A stretch of 64,000 bases of DNA from Rufibacter roseolus (GTDB taxonomy: Bacteria; Bacteroidota; Bacteroidia; Cytophagales; Hymenobacteraceae). Below the pieces are notes generated by a model, which worked only from the letters and a program-made list of their open reading frames with translations, was not told the DNA's origin and did not search any database. Below are positions 1 through 7,917 of this stretch, piece after piece. Positions within the stretch are counted from its first letter, which is position 1, and every line of letters begins with the position of its first letter. Where the stretch lies: the NCBI RefSeq assembly GCF_017916365.1, contig NZ_JAFMSU010000002.1, forward strand, positions 1,054,001 through 1,118,000, in the 5' to 3' direction. The translations under genes were made by a program, and so were the position numbers.

Positions 1-953
1 ACGCGCTCCTGCTGGTGCCGCTGCTGTTCCTGCTGCGGTGGCTTTTCACGGTGCGATTCCGCCGGAAAATGGATGTGGCTTTATTCGAGGGTAACGTAAC
101 ATGGCACTGGACGGGTCTCCTGCGCTACCTCCCCGATGTGGTGTTTGGTCTGTTTCTGATGCTGGTCTTGGTGGCTCTGGCCCGGCCCCAGAAAACCGAT
201 GAAACCGTGGAGCTCTCTTCTGAGGGAATTGACATTGTGCTGGTCATGGACGTCTCAGGCTCCATGGAACTGACCGATTTTCTACCCAACCGCCTGGAAG
301 CAGCCAAGGAGGTGGCCCTGCAGTTTGTGAACGGCCGGGTGCAGGACAGAATCGGGCTGGTTGTCTTCGCGGGCCGCGCCTTCTCCCTCGCCCCCCTCAC
401 CACCGACTACGAACTGGTACGGGAAAGCATCCGGAGTATCAAGCTGGGCATGGTCTCAGAGGACGGTACCGCCATTGGTAGCGCTTTGGCCGTAGCCATC
501 AACCGTCTGCGGGAGTCCAAAGCCAAATCAAAAGTCTGCATTCTCATCAGCGACGGGGAAAACACCGCCGGCAGCCTGGACCCGGAACTGGCTGCCCAGC
601 TGGCGCACGCTTTCCAGCTGAAGCTGTACACAGTGGGCATTGGCCGGGAAGGAACCGTGCAGATGGAGGCTGATTCTACCGGCAAGATGGTGACCATACA
701 GACCGGGCTGGAGGAAAAGACGCTGCGGCAACTTGCATCTCTGGCTGAGGGGCAGTTCTTCCGGGCGCAGGATGCCGGGGCCCTCACCGAGATCTTCCAG
801 CGCATCAACCGCCTGGAGAAAACCGAGATCAAAGAAACCCGTTACCGCGACACCCGGGACTATTACCAGATTTACCTGCGCTGGGCCATTGTGCTGCTGT
901 TGCTGTGGCTTCTGCTCAAAAACACCTTTTTCACCAATGCGTTAGAAGATTGA
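1..953 (+). CDS. VWA domain membrane protein, BatA-like (5' end outside window)
   Basis: The reading frame is open from base 3 with no start before the window edge, so the N-terminus is missing; a GTG at 15 is unlikely to be the true start. The product has a membrane segment, then a von Willebrand A domain with an intact MIDAS motif (DVSGSM at about bases 249-266, downstream TTDYE and SDGEN), and a C-terminal membrane helix before a short tail. This order matches BatA-type proteins of Bacteroidota, thought to act with MoxR ATPases at the membrane in stress tolerance. The stop codon overlaps the next start (TGATG), suggesting translational coupling. The family is clear; the BatA assignment rather than another VWA protein is inferred because upstream genes are not visible. 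Confidence 0.85.
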   Translation, partial: ALLLVPLLFLLRWLFTVRFRRKMDVALFEGNVTWHWTGLLRYLPDVVFGLFLMLVLVALARPQKTDETVELSSEGIDIVLVMDVSGSMELTDFLPNRLEAAKEVALQFVNGRVQDRIGLVVFAGRAFSLAPLTTDYELVRESIRSIKLGMVSEDGTAIGSALAVAINRLRESKAKSKVCILISDGENTAGSLDPELAAQLAHAFQLKLYTVGIGREGTVQMEADSTGKMVTIQTGLEEKTLRQLASLAEGQFFRAQDAGALTEIFQRINRLEKTEIKETRYRDTRDYYQIYLRWAIVLLLLWLLLKNTFFTNALED

Positions 954-1636
954 TGAGGACAATTGAAGAAAAAATACAAGATTTCCAGCAGCGGTTGAGC
1001 GGGACCAACTGCCGTCTTATTGCCGTGTCTAAAACCCACCCGGTGGAGTTGATCAGGGAGGCATATGACGGCGGGCAGCGAGCCTTCGGGGAGAACAAAG
1101 CCCAGGAGATGACGGCCAAACAGCCCCTTCTTCCGCCTGATGTGGAGTGGCACATGATCGGGCACCTGCAGACAAATAAAGTGAAGTACATCGCCTCGTT
1201 TGTGCACCTCATCCAGTCGGTAGACAGTTTGCGTTTACTGCATGAAATTGATAAACAAGGCCAAAAACATAACCGGGTCATTGATTGCCTTTTGCAGTTC
1301 TATATCGCGGAGGAGGAAACCAAATTCGGGTTGGACCTGGAGGAAGCCCGGCAGATCCTGAGGTCTACGGAATACAGCCAATTAAAGAACGTGCGTATCT
1401 GCGGCGTCATGGGCGTAGCCACCAACACCAATGATGAGCAGCACCTGCAAAGGGAATTTGCGCGTTTGCGGGGCTACTTTGAGGCTTTAAGAGACGAGTT
1501 CTTCCCTAATGCGCCGCACTTCAAAGAAATTTCCATGGGCATGAGCTCAGATTACCAACTGGCCATTGCCGAGGGCAGCACCATGATCAGAGTGGGCAGC
1601 GCCATCTTCGGCAACCGGAATTATCAGTTACAATAA
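953..1636 (+). CDS. YggS/PLPBP family pyridoxal phosphate homeostasis protein
   Basis: This 227-aa protein has the hallmarks of the YggS/PROSC family: RLIAVSKTHP near the N-terminus with the PLP-binding lysine at about residue 27, FGENKAQE, the WHMIGHLQTNK stretch, and a C-terminal SMGMSSDYQ...RVGSAIFG motif. It is a single-domain alanine-racemase-like TIM barrel that binds PLP and buffers cytosolic B6 vitamers and amino-acid pools. A longer reading frame opens at 905, but the ATG at 953 matches the family start and overlaps the upstream stop codon, so it is chosen. It is probably cotranscribed with the upstream VWA gene. Confidence 0.93.
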   Translation: MRTIEEKIQDFQQRLSGTNCRLIAVSKTHPVELIREAYDGGQRAFGENKAQEMTAKQPLLPPDVEWHMIGHLQTNKVKYIASFVHLIQSVDSLRLLHEIDKQGQKHNRVIDCLLQFYIAEEETKFGLDLEEARQILRSTEYSQLKNVRICGVMGVATNTNDEQHLQREFARLRGYFEALRDEFFPNAPHFKEISMGMSSDYQLAIAEGSTMIRVGSAIFGNRNYQLQ

Positions 1637-1654
1637 TCAGTACCTGATATTAAA

Positions 1655-2089
1655 ATGGCTTTCACCGTTTATTTTAAGTACTCCATCTGTGCCACTATAG
1701 GCCTGATTCTGGGACTGACAGTTATATTCCATATACAACTCTCCCTTTTGCTGGAGGAAGTATATCAGATATCCATCCACAACCATTATCCGGTATTAAC
1801 CTATATCCTTCTATTTGTATTGACTACCCCAGTGGCAGTTTTTATTAATAGGTATTTTAATTATTTACAGGCAATCACATATGACCACCTTTTAAGGATA
1901 GGTATTGTAGCTACTCTATCCTATTTGCTTCCAGGCTATTTATTTTTCACTTTATTAAACAACAATAAGTCTGTTTCACTAGGTGAAAGTATGTTTTTAG
2001 CAGGGTTTGGTATATTTGTTTGCTTTGGCCTAGCTGCTTTACAAGCGGTGCTTCTGGAAAAGTATTTTAACCGAAAAACATTAGCATGA
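1655..2089 (+). CDS. small integral membrane protein, unknown function
   Basis: A 144-aa hydrophobic protein with about four predicted membrane helices (about residues 10-30, 45-62, 80-100 and 112-132) and few charged residues. I do not recognise the family. It follows the YggS gene by 18 bases and its stop overlaps the start of the next gene (ATGA at 2086-2089), so it sits in an apparent operon with YggS and DUF423. Its base composition is more A+T rich than its neighbours, which may mean recent acquisition or relaxed constraint. Only membrane location can be inferred. Confidence 0.7.
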   Translation: MAFTVYFKYSICATIGLILGLTVIFHIQLSLLLEEVYQISIHNHYPVLTYILLFVLTTPVAVFINRYFNYLQAITYDHLLRIGIVATLSYLLPGYLFFTLLNNNKSVSLGESMFLAGFGIFVCFGLAALQAVLLEKYFNRKTLA

Positions 2090-2466
2090 CCATTAAAACG
2101 ATATTGATCCTGGGCGCTCTGCTGAGCGGACTGGGCGTAATGATTGGCGCCTTCGGGGCACATGGACTGGCCAAATTACTCACTGAGACCGGCCGCACCG
2201 AAACTTTTGAGACGGCTGTAAAATATCAGATGTACCATGCCTTGGGCCTGCTGCTAGTGGGCGTGCTCATGAGCCAGTATCCGGCGGCAACCGGCATGGG
2301 AGTCTCAGGTATTTGCTTCCTCATAGGTATTCTTATTTTCTCCGGCTCTTTGTACATCCTTTGCCTCACGGGTATTAGATGGATGGGCGCCATCACTCCT
2401 ATAGGAGGTTTGTTTCTCATTGCCGGCTGGCTGAACCTGGTGTGGGCTTTGGTGAAGAACCTGTAA
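2086..2466 (+). CDS. DUF423 family membrane protein
   Basis: A 126-aa protein with four membrane helices and the typical DUF423 (YgdD/YwdK-like) signature: GAFGAHGL near residue 22, FETAVKYQMYHALGLLL in the middle, and GSLYILCLTG...WMGAITPIGG towards the C-terminus. The biochemical role of the family is not established; it is an inner-membrane protein. The start overlaps the previous stop by four bases, and a strong hairpin terminator follows about 17 bases after its stop, closing this operon. Confidence 0.9.
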   Translation: MTIKTILILGALLSGLGVMIGAFGAHGLAKLLTETGRTETFETAVKYQMYHALGLLLVGVLMSQYPAATGMGVSGICFLIGILIFSGSLYILCLTGIRWMGAITPIGGLFLIAGWLNLVWALVKNL

Positions 2467-2482
2467 CCATTTATCTCTTTAT

Positions 2483-2525
2483 AAAAAAACGCCTCTCCTG
2501 CTTGAGCAAGAGAGGCGTTTTTTAT
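2483..2525. terminator. bidirectional rho-independent terminator
   Basis: A-run, then cgcctct, a 14-base middle segment, agaggcg and a T-run form a GC-rich hairpin usable from both strands. It lies between the convergent DUF423 and DUF1573 genes. Confidence 0.88.
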
Positions 2526-2552
2526 GCCTATTCAGAAAATCAGGCAGAAAAC

Positions 2553-3008
2553 TTAGTTGGAAGTAGCTGCCGCAATGGTGGTTACAATCATAACCTGGGC
2601 GTTGCCTTGCACGGCGTTTGACTCTACGGTGATAACCTTATTTTGCTGACCGCGTTTGCCAGCGCTGTTGAACTTGGCTGTGATGGATGCGGTCTCGCCG
2701 GGCATTACCGGAGTTTTAGGATAATCTGTGGCGGTGCAGCCGCAGGTAGTGCGCACATTGGAAATGATTAAAGGCAAGGTACCGTTGTTGGTGAACTTGA
2801 AGGTGTGCTCTACCACGTCGCCGGCTTTGATCACCCCGAAGTCGAACTTCTGCTCCTCAAAAAGGATGGACGGACCTACGGGTGCAGGGGCCGGCGCAGC
2901 GATAGGTGTGACCGGAACCGCAGCGGCCTGGGTCGTTGAGTTAGTCTGGGCCATGGCCGCGCCGCTACCAAAAAGCAGGAACAAAGCGCCAATCAAGAGT
3001 TTTTTCAT
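2553..3008 (-). CDS. DUF1573 domain secreted protein
   Basis: A 151-aa exported protein with a cleavable signal peptide (MKKLLIGALFLLFGSGAAMA-Q), a Pro/Ala-rich linker to about residue 45, then one Ig-like DUF1573 domain with the typical FDFGVIKAGDVVEHTF, TTCGCTATDYPKTPVMPGE and FNSAGKRGQQNK motifs. The family belongs to the ASPM/SPD-2/hydin superfamily; its role in Bacteroidota is not settled. A two-domain paralogue lies at 20079-20870. It starts 44 bases after the helicase gene on the same strand and may be transcribed with it, or from its own promoter in that gap. Confidence 0.92.
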   Translation of the reverse strand: MKKLLIGALFLLFGSGAAMAQTNSTTQAAAVPVTPIAAPAPAPVGPSILFEEQKFDFGVIKAGDVVEHTFKFTNNGTLPLIISNVRTTCGCTATDYPKTPVMPGETASITAKFNSAGKRGQQNKVITVESNAVQGNAQVMIVTTIAAATSN

Positions 3009-3052
3009 ATCGATTGCTGTTAAGTATTAGCAGGTTTATACTGCTAAAGTAA

Positions 3053-4480
3053 TCATTCTTCTACACGTTCTGGCGCATTCTCCAGCAGTTTCTCATTGAA
3101 GTTCACCAGGAACAGCTGCTCAGAGGCCCGGGTGGCGGCAGTGTACAGCCAACGCGCGAACTCCTGGGTCACCAGATCCTCTTTCAGGAAACCGTGGTCC
3201 ACGAACACTGCCTGCCACTGCCCGCCCTGCGCTTTATGGCAGGTAAGCGCGTAGGCAAACTTCACCTGAAGGGCGTTCAGGTACTTGTCCTGGCGCATTT
3301 CCTGGGCGCGGGCGCGTTTGCTGGTGATGTGCTGGTAATCTTCCAGCACCTGCTGATAGAGCGCCTTGTTCTTGTCGGCGGGCAGAGCCGGGGCCTCAGT
3401 GTACAGGGTGTCCAGCATGATCTTGGTGTCTAATTCCTCCTCGTTGGGGTAATCCACAAAGCGGATTCTTACATCTGCGAAGCGCATGCCATACATTTCC
3501 TCGTAGCGAATTATCTTAGTAATCTCCACGAAGTCACCATTGGCCATGAACCCGATGCTGGAGTCTTTGGGCAGCCAGGTGTAATTGTTGCGCACGATCA
3601 TGAGGTAATCGCCCACACCAATCTCGTCCTCGGCAAAGAAGATCTGCCGCCGGATATGCTGGTTGTACAGGTTCGCGGTTTTGTTTGACCGGCAGATCAC
3701 CGTGGTGTTGTCAATCCCGAACTTATCGTAGGCGTACCGCAGGCCGTCTTCCAGCTTGTCGCCGCGCATGGAGAAAATATCGCGGTAGCCTTTCGTTCTG
3801 AAAGCCAGCTCGGGCTGCTCTTTGACCAATTCATTCCGCAATCGAGTGGCGTTCATCAAAATCCCGGATTCCTCGGCCTGGCGCATGACCTGGCGCATCT
3901 CCATCTCGTGTACGTGGCACTTGAAATTGCTCTGTAGGTACGCCGCATCCAGCGACGGGCTGATGGCTTGGTTCACGGGCGGCAACTGGGCCGTATCGCC
4001 GATGAGCAGCAGTTTGTTGCTGGGTTTCTCAAACACGTAGCCCATCAGGTCCTGCAACAGCCCGTTATCCCCGAAGGCTTTGTCATCTGAGATCATGGAG
4101 GCCTCATCCACGATGTAGATGACCTGCTCGCTCTTGTTGGGCTGGCGAGAAAAAGCCAGGCCCTCTGAGTACGGGTTGGCCGTCTGTTTGTAGATCTTCT
4201 TGTGGATGGTAGACGCCGGCTTTGCCGAATAGGTGGACATGACCTTGGCGGCGCGGCCCGTTGGCGCCAGCAGCACATACTTGTACCCGAAACTGTTGAG
4301 GATTTTCACCAAAGAACTCACCACCGTGGTTTTACCGGTACCTGCGAAACCCTTCAGCAGGAACACTTCCTTAAGGCCGGTGCGGCGCATGATGAAATGG
4401 TCCAGCTTCTGGAAAAGGTTGGCCTGGTCTTGGGTGGGTTCAAACGGGAAATTCTTGCGGAGCGCTTCTGCGGGAGTCAT
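3053..4480 (-). CDS. RecD-like ATP-dependent DNA helicase (UvrD_C_2 type)
   Basis: A 475-aa SF1 helicase. Walker A is GFAGTGKT at residues 44-51, Walker B is YIVDEASMI near residue 125, a GDTAQLPPV motif III follows, and the C-terminal motif TCHKAQGGQW with VDHGF and YTAATRA marks the UvrD_C_2 domain of the RecD/Dda group. It lacks the long N-terminal region of RecD2, as do the short Bacteroidota homologues often labelled exodeoxyribonuclease V alpha. No RecB or RecC is nearby, so a free-standing helicase role in DNA repair or replication is inferred. The start lies two bases after the stop of the thioesterase gene, a tight operon junction. Confidence 0.9.
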   Translation of the reverse strand: MTPAEALRKNFPFEPTQDQANLFQKLDHFIMRRTGLKEVFLLKGFAGTGKTTVVSSLVKILNSFGYKYVLLAPTGRAAKVMSTYSAKPASTIHKKIYKQTANPYSEGLAFSRQPNKSEQVIYIVDEASMISDDKAFGDNGLLQDLMGYVFEKPSNKLLLIGDTAQLPPVNQAISPSLDAAYLQSNFKCHVHEMEMRQVMRQAEESGILMNATRLRNELVKEQPELAFRTKGYRDIFSMRGDKLEDGLRYAYDKFGIDNTTVICRSNKTANLYNQHIRRQIFFAEDEIGVGDYLMIVRNNYTWLPKDSSIGFMANGDFVEITKIIRYEEMYGMRFADVRIRFVDYPNEEELDTKIMLDTLYTEAPALPADKNKALYQQVLEDYQHITSKRARAQEMRQDKYLNALQVKFAYALTCHKAQGGQWQAVFVDHGFLKEDLVTQEFARWLYTAATRASEQLFLVNFNEKLLENAPERVEE

Positions 4481-4482
4481 GT

Positions 4483-4938
4483 TTAGTTCTGGAGGGTTGC
4501 GGCCTGAGGCTGTAAGATAGCCATGGTTGCCGAGGCTTTCGCGACCTGGTTTTTCTGGCCACTGCCATCTATACTAAAGATTTCTGCCTCACAAAAGTTC
4601 AACCTTCTGCCCTGTTTTAAGACCCAACCCTTGGCAAAAAGCGCCTCTCCCACGCCGGGATTCAGATAAGAAATGTTCAAGTTAGAGGTAACCACGTGCT
4701 GGTCTGCGGGCACCAAGGTCACGGCCGCAAAACCCATCACCACATCCGCCAGCGTGGCAATGACGCCGCCGTGGGCGAAGCCTTTGTGCTGTTTATGCTT
4801 CTCCTCCAGGGTCAGGGTGCCTTCAATTAGGCCTATTTCTATCGTTTCTATTTCAAAACCCAGCAAATGCATGTAAAATTGCCGCTGAAGTTTTTCTTTT
4901 ACCGTATTTGAGAAATCAGGATTGAACGTCTTTAACAT
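4483..4938 (-). CDS. PaaI-family hotdog-fold thioesterase
   Basis: A 151-aa single hotdog domain. The stretch HKGFAHGGVIATLADVVMGFAA carries the HGG-x3-A-x2-D pattern of PaaI/YdiI-type acyl-CoA thioesterases, followed by NISYLNPG, typical of the second strand. Such enzymes hydrolyse acyl-CoA thioesters in the cytosol; the substrate cannot be told from sequence. It is the first gene of a minus-strand cluster with the helicase downstream. The Nudix gene diverges from it 38 bases away, so promoters for both must lie in a very short interval. Confidence 0.88.
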   Translation of the reverse strand: MLKTFNPDFSNTVKEKLQRQFYMHLLGFEIETIEIGLIEGTLTLEEKHKQHKGFAHGGVIATLADVVMGFAAVTLVPADQHVVTSNLNISYLNPGVGEALFAKGWVLKQGRRLNFCEAEIFSIDGSGQKNQVAKASATMAILQPQAATLQN

Positions 4939-4976
4939 CGGGCAAAAGTACTGCCTGGTGGCCTGCCCTACAACCT

Positions 4977-5462
4977 ATGGAGAACATTCATCCGCTTGCG
5001 GAAACTTACTCGTCTAAAGCCAGAATCAGAGTATGCGGACTTCTGGTCCAGGAAGATACCTTACTTTTAGCACGTCACAAAGCCGCCTTCGGAGAAGGCA
5101 ATTACTGGATGCCCCCCGGCGGCGGGCTTGATTTCGGGGAAAAGGTGAAAGATTGCCTCCGGCGGGAGTTTCTGGAAGAAACCGGGTTGGAGGTGGAAGT
5201 AGGCCGGTTTCTCTACCTGAATGAGTTTTTGCGGCCTCCGCTCCACGCTATTGAGCTTTTCTTTGAGGTAAGATTAGTCAGCGGCACTTTGGCGTTGGGC
5301 ACTGACCCGGAGCATGAGCCACATGCCCAGCTGCTGGAAGAAGTGAAATTCCTGAGCATCCGGGACATGTTCCAACTGCAGCGCGATGAACTGCACCCAA
5401 TTCTGCACGCGCTGGTGAACCTGGATGATTTGTTTATCCCGAGGCAGACATTTCTGGATTGA
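4977..5462 (+). CDS. Nudix hydrolase
   Basis: A 161-aa protein with a complete Nudix box: GGGLDFGEKV...REFLEETGL at about residues 48-71, matching GX5EX7REUXEEXGU. It is preceded by the typical GNYWMPPGG strand. Nudix enzymes hydrolyse nucleoside diphosphates linked to another group, using Mg2+ held by the box glutamates. The substrate cannot be assigned from sequence. The gene appears monocistronic; a palindromic repeat starts about ten bases after its stop. Confidence 0.92.
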   Translation: MENIHPLAETYSSKARIRVCGLLVQEDTLLLARHKAAFGEGNYWMPPGGGLDFGEKVKDCLRREFLEETGLEVEVGRFLYLNEFLRPPLHAIELFFEVRLVSGTLALGTDPEHEPHAQLLEEVKFLSIRDMFQLQRDELHPILHALVNLDDLFIPRQTFLD

Positions 5463-5471
5463 GGCTGTAGG

Positions 5472-5511
5472 CTGTTTTGGGGCCGTTTTTGGAAAAATGT
5501 GCCTAAAACAG
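5472..5511. repeat. dispersed intergenic palindrome, copy 1
   Basis: ctgttttggggccgttttt and aaaaatgtgcctaaaacag form an imperfect hairpin just after the Nudix stop codon. It belongs to the GTTTTAGGGC...GCCCTAAAAC family found throughout the window. It may act as a terminator. Confidence 0.6.
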
Positions 5512-5815
5512 GTTTTGCCACCTTTAAAATCAAGTGGTATGCTTTCCTAGAACCCAAATCATCTTTCCCACCGGCAATTTCTTTTTTGACCACGCCGAAG
5601 GCGGAAGTGTATACCTGGGGGTTTTAGGTTTCCATTCGGTTTAATAACTGTAAATACCAGGCCCGCCTTGCCACCCACATTTCCTCCCCAAAAAATGGTG
5701 GTTCCCTGTACAGGCCCTACAAGAGATGCTCCTGCTTCCTATCTGGCATCGGCATAGACACTCGCATGACCTCCGGACGTTGCTGCGTCTTGAGGCAAAA
5801 CCTACCCACCACTCA

Positions 5816-5920
5816 CTGGCGCGAGCCTCCGTCTCGTGCTTCTTTTGCTGCTTACCGAATGGATGAAGGATAAACTACTATCTATAATGCGTGCGGACAC
5901 GAGCCGGAGGCTCGCGCCAG
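5816..5920. repeat. REP-like inverted repeat pair
   Basis: Two 23-bp arms (5816-5838 and 5898-5920) are inverted copies with one mismatch, separated by 59 bases. Each arm is itself a small palindrome; the right arm contains cgagcc-gga-ggctcg, a 6-bp stem with a 3-base loop. The design resembles REP/BIME elements mobilised by REP-associated tyrosine transposases, but no transposase gene is in the window. The surrounding stretch 5512-6003 has no convincing gene; a GC-rich hairpin followed by a T-run (about 5931-5969) also lies there. Confidence 0.55.
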
Positions 5921-5930
5921 CGAGGAGATA

Positions 5931-5970
5931 CCGCCCCCCTACTCTGAGGGCGGGGGTGGTTCTTTTTTCA
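5931..5970 (+). terminator. possible terminator hairpin
   Basis: ccgccc and gggcgg pair across an 11-base gap, and the sequence continues ggggtggttcttttttc. This resembles a rho-independent terminator on the plus strand, though the nearest plus-strand gene ends about 470 bases upstream. Confidence 0.45.
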
Positions 5971-6003
5971 AGAATGTTTTCAGGTTTGTTAGCCCTTTCC
6001 ATG

Positions 6004-6069
6004 AAAGAGCCACTTCCTGTTTTAAGGCCGTTTTCTGAAAAACGGCCTTAAAACAGGAAGCGGCTCTTT
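6004..6069. terminator. very long hairpin, copy 2 of the dispersed palindrome
   Basis: Bases 6004-6034 and 6039-6069 pair over 31 positions with a single A:C mismatch around a four-base loop (ctga). The inner part, ttttaaggccgtttt, belongs to the dispersed palindrome family; the outer part (aaagagcc/ggctcttt) extends it and ends in a T-run. It lies 30 bases beyond the stop of the minus-strand aldo/keto reductase and probably terminates it. Confidence 0.75.
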
Positions 6070-6099
6070 TAGAATCATCATTTAGCATAAATGGCCAGA

Positions 6100-7050
6100 T
6101 CAATAAGCGCTGGCCTTATCTAGTAAAGCGATATCCTCTTGACTTAAAGTGATCTGTGCGGCTCTGGTTAAATCATGCAATTGCTCCAGGCTGGTAGCGC
6201 TGGCAATGGGCGCGGTGATACTGGGGCGGGCCATGAGCCAGGCGAGGGACACTTGTGCCGGGTTGGCGTTGTGTCTGGCAGCTACTTCATCTAGGGCGGA
6301 AAGGATGCTGAAACCCCGGTCGTTGAGGAACCGCTTCACGCCGCCGCCGCGGGGGCTTTTGTTCAGGTCATCCTCGGAACGGTACTTGCCGGTGAGGAAC
6401 CCGCTGGCCAGGGCATAGTAGCAGATCACCCCAATTTCCTCCTGCAGTACTAAGGGCTCCAACTCGGCTTCAAACTCCTGGCGGCTGTAGAGGTTGTACT
6501 CTGGTTGAAGACTTTGGTAGATGGGCAGGTTGTGCTGCTTGCTCGTTTCCAGGGCGGCTTTCAAACGGTCGGCTTTGATGTTGGAGGCCCCGATGGCCCG
6601 AATCTTACCGGCTTTGATGAGCCGGTCATAGGCTTCCAGGGTTTCCTCAAACGGGGTGCTGGCATCGTCTACGTGCGACTGGTACAGGTCAATGTAATCG
6701 GTTTGGAGGCGGCGCAGGGACTCTTCTACCCGCTCAAAGATGTACTCCTTTTTGAGGCCTTTTTTGTCTGGGGCAATCTCCCAGCCTACTTTGGTGGCGA
6801 TGACTACTTTGTCGCGGTTGCCACGGGACTTAAGCCAGTTCCCGATGATGGTTTCAGACTCTCCGCCGGTGTTGCCGGGAACCCAGACCGAATAGCCATC
6901 TGCGGTGTCAAGGAGGTTGAAACCGGAATCGGTGAAGGCATCCAGCAGTTGGAAAGACGTTTTCTCGTCAATGGTCCAGCCGAAGACGTTTCCGCCGAAG
7001 GCCAGCGGGGCCACTTCCAGCCTTGATTTTCCTAAGGTGCGTTTTTTCAT
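6100..7050 (-). CDS. aldo/keto reductase
   Basis: A 316-aa TIM-barrel oxidoreductase. Family motifs are clear: LLDTADGYSVW with the catalytic Asp and Tyr near residues 48-54, VVIATKVGW with the catalytic Lys, and DYIDLYQSHVDD with the active-site His. The C-terminal IASATSLEQLHDL segment is the NADP(H)-binding phosphate site. Closest in type to the YajO/AKR11-AKR12 soluble reductases that reduce aldehydes and ketones with NADPH. The natural substrate is unknown. It seems to be a single-gene unit ending at the long hairpin. Confidence 0.93.
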   Translation of the reverse strand: MKKRTLGKSRLEVAPLAFGGNVFGWTIDEKTSFQLLDAFTDSGFNLLDTADGYSVWVPGNTGGESETIIGNWLKSRGNRDKVVIATKVGWEIAPDKKGLKKEYIFERVEESLRRLQTDYIDLYQSHVDDASTPFEETLEAYDRLIKAGKIRAIGASNIKADRLKAALETSKQHNLPIYQSLQPEYNLYSRQEFEAELEPLVLQEEIGVICYYALASGFLTGKYRSEDDLNKSPRGGGVKRFLNDRGFSILSALDEVAARHNANPAQVSLAWLMARPSITAPIASATSLEQLHDLTRAAQITLSQEDIALLDKASAY

Positions 7051-7080
7051 CGTTTTAATAAAAGAAAGGTAAATACGCGG

Positions 7081-7127
7081 TAAAAAAGAAACCCGCTGAG
7101 ACCGGTAATCTGGCCAGGCAGCGGGTT
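7081..7127 (-). terminator. rho-independent terminator of the nitroreductase gene
   Basis: aacccgctg (7090-7098) and cagcgggtt (7119-7127) pair. On the minus strand the stem is followed by ttcttttttaccg, giving a T-run. It lies directly after the nitroreductase stop. Confidence 0.75.
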
Positions 7128-7159
7128 CTATCTATTTATTCTCCTTTAGAAGGGATTGG

Positions 7160-7792
7160 TTACGCTACTGTAAGGAAAAATTCATCTGCGGGGCGGCGCA
7201 CTTTCTTCGCCGAGGCCAGAAAATCTTTCTCGGCATCGCGGTAGCCTAAGGCAAGTAAGGCTACGCTACGCAGGCCTTTCTCGCGCAGGCCCAGCAGCTC
7301 GTCCAGGGCAGCCGGGTTGAATCCTTCCATCGGGGTGGAGTCTACTTTCTCGTGGGAGGCGGCTACCAGGCCGGTACCCAAGGCGATGTACGCCTGTTTG
7401 GCCGCCCACTGGAAGTTCTCCTCAGCGGTTCTGCTTGTAATTACTCCGGTAAGGCTTTGGGCAAAACCAGCCAGTGACTCAAGGCTTACGCCTCTTTCGG
7501 CGGCAATTCTTTCCATGTATTCGGTCACCTGCTCTTCCGTTAGGTTATCCCAGGCGGCAAACACCAGTAAGTGCGAGCCTTCAATTACCTGCGGCTGTTT
7601 GGCCGCCTCGGCGTGGATCTGTTTTAAAACCTCTGGGTCTTCAATCACCACCACGTTGTAAGGCTGGAAGCCCATGGAAGAAGCAGAAAGCCGGATGGCT
7701 TCCAGAATGTTATCTAATTTCTCCTGGGGAATTTTCTCGCCCGTCATCCGTTTGGTGGCATAGCGCCAGTTGAGGTCCTGAAGTAAGTTCAT
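7160..7792 (-). CDS. NAD(P)H-dependent nitroreductase family oxidoreductase
   Basis: A 210-aa nitroreductase-fold flavoprotein. SASSMGFQPYNVVVIED is the usual FMN-contact segment after the first helices, and the C-terminal ALGYRDAEKD...KVRRPADEFF is standard for the NfsB/YdgI-like group. Such enzymes use FMN and NAD(P)H to reduce nitro compounds or quinones in the cytosol. The frame extends upstream to 7864, but those 24 residues look non-coding, overlap the promoter, and the family begins at MNLLQDLNWRYATKRM, so 7792 is chosen. A divergently oriented HxlR regulator adjoins it, a classic arrangement for electrophile-responsive reductases. Confidence 0.92.
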   Translation of the reverse strand: MNLLQDLNWRYATKRMTGEKIPQEKLDNILEAIRLSASSMGFQPYNVVVIEDPEVLKQIHAEAAKQPQVIEGSHLLVFAAWDNLTEEQVTEYMERIAAERGVSLESLAGFAQSLTGVITSRTAEENFQWAAKQAYIALGTGLVAASHEKVDSTPMEGFNPAALDELLGLREKGLRSVALLALGYRDAEKDFLASAKKVRRPADEFFLTVA

Positions 7793-7839
7793 TTTTATGG
7801 AGTTTGTTAAAATAATTGTCTCTACGATAGTTGTATAAA

Positions 7840-7898
7840 CAAATTTACGTACATTTGGTTTCAAATAGATACTGGTTTACGTTTGTATACTAGTATAC
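7840..7898. promoter_or_regulatory. divergent promoter region with 14-bp operator palindrome
   Basis: The interval between nitroreductase and HxlR contains a perfect palindrome, gtatactagtatac, at 7885-7898. A Bacteroidota-type -7 box TACATTTG lies at 7850-7857 (plus strand, towards HxlR), with ttg at 7831-7833. The opposite strand has TAAATTTG at 7847-7840, towards nitroreductase. The palindrome fits a dimeric winged-helix repressor site and lies downstream of the proposed HxlR start point. Binding by the HxlR protein is an inference from layout. Confidence 0.6.
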
Positions 7899-7917
7899 CC
7901 GTAGAAATCATACTCAT

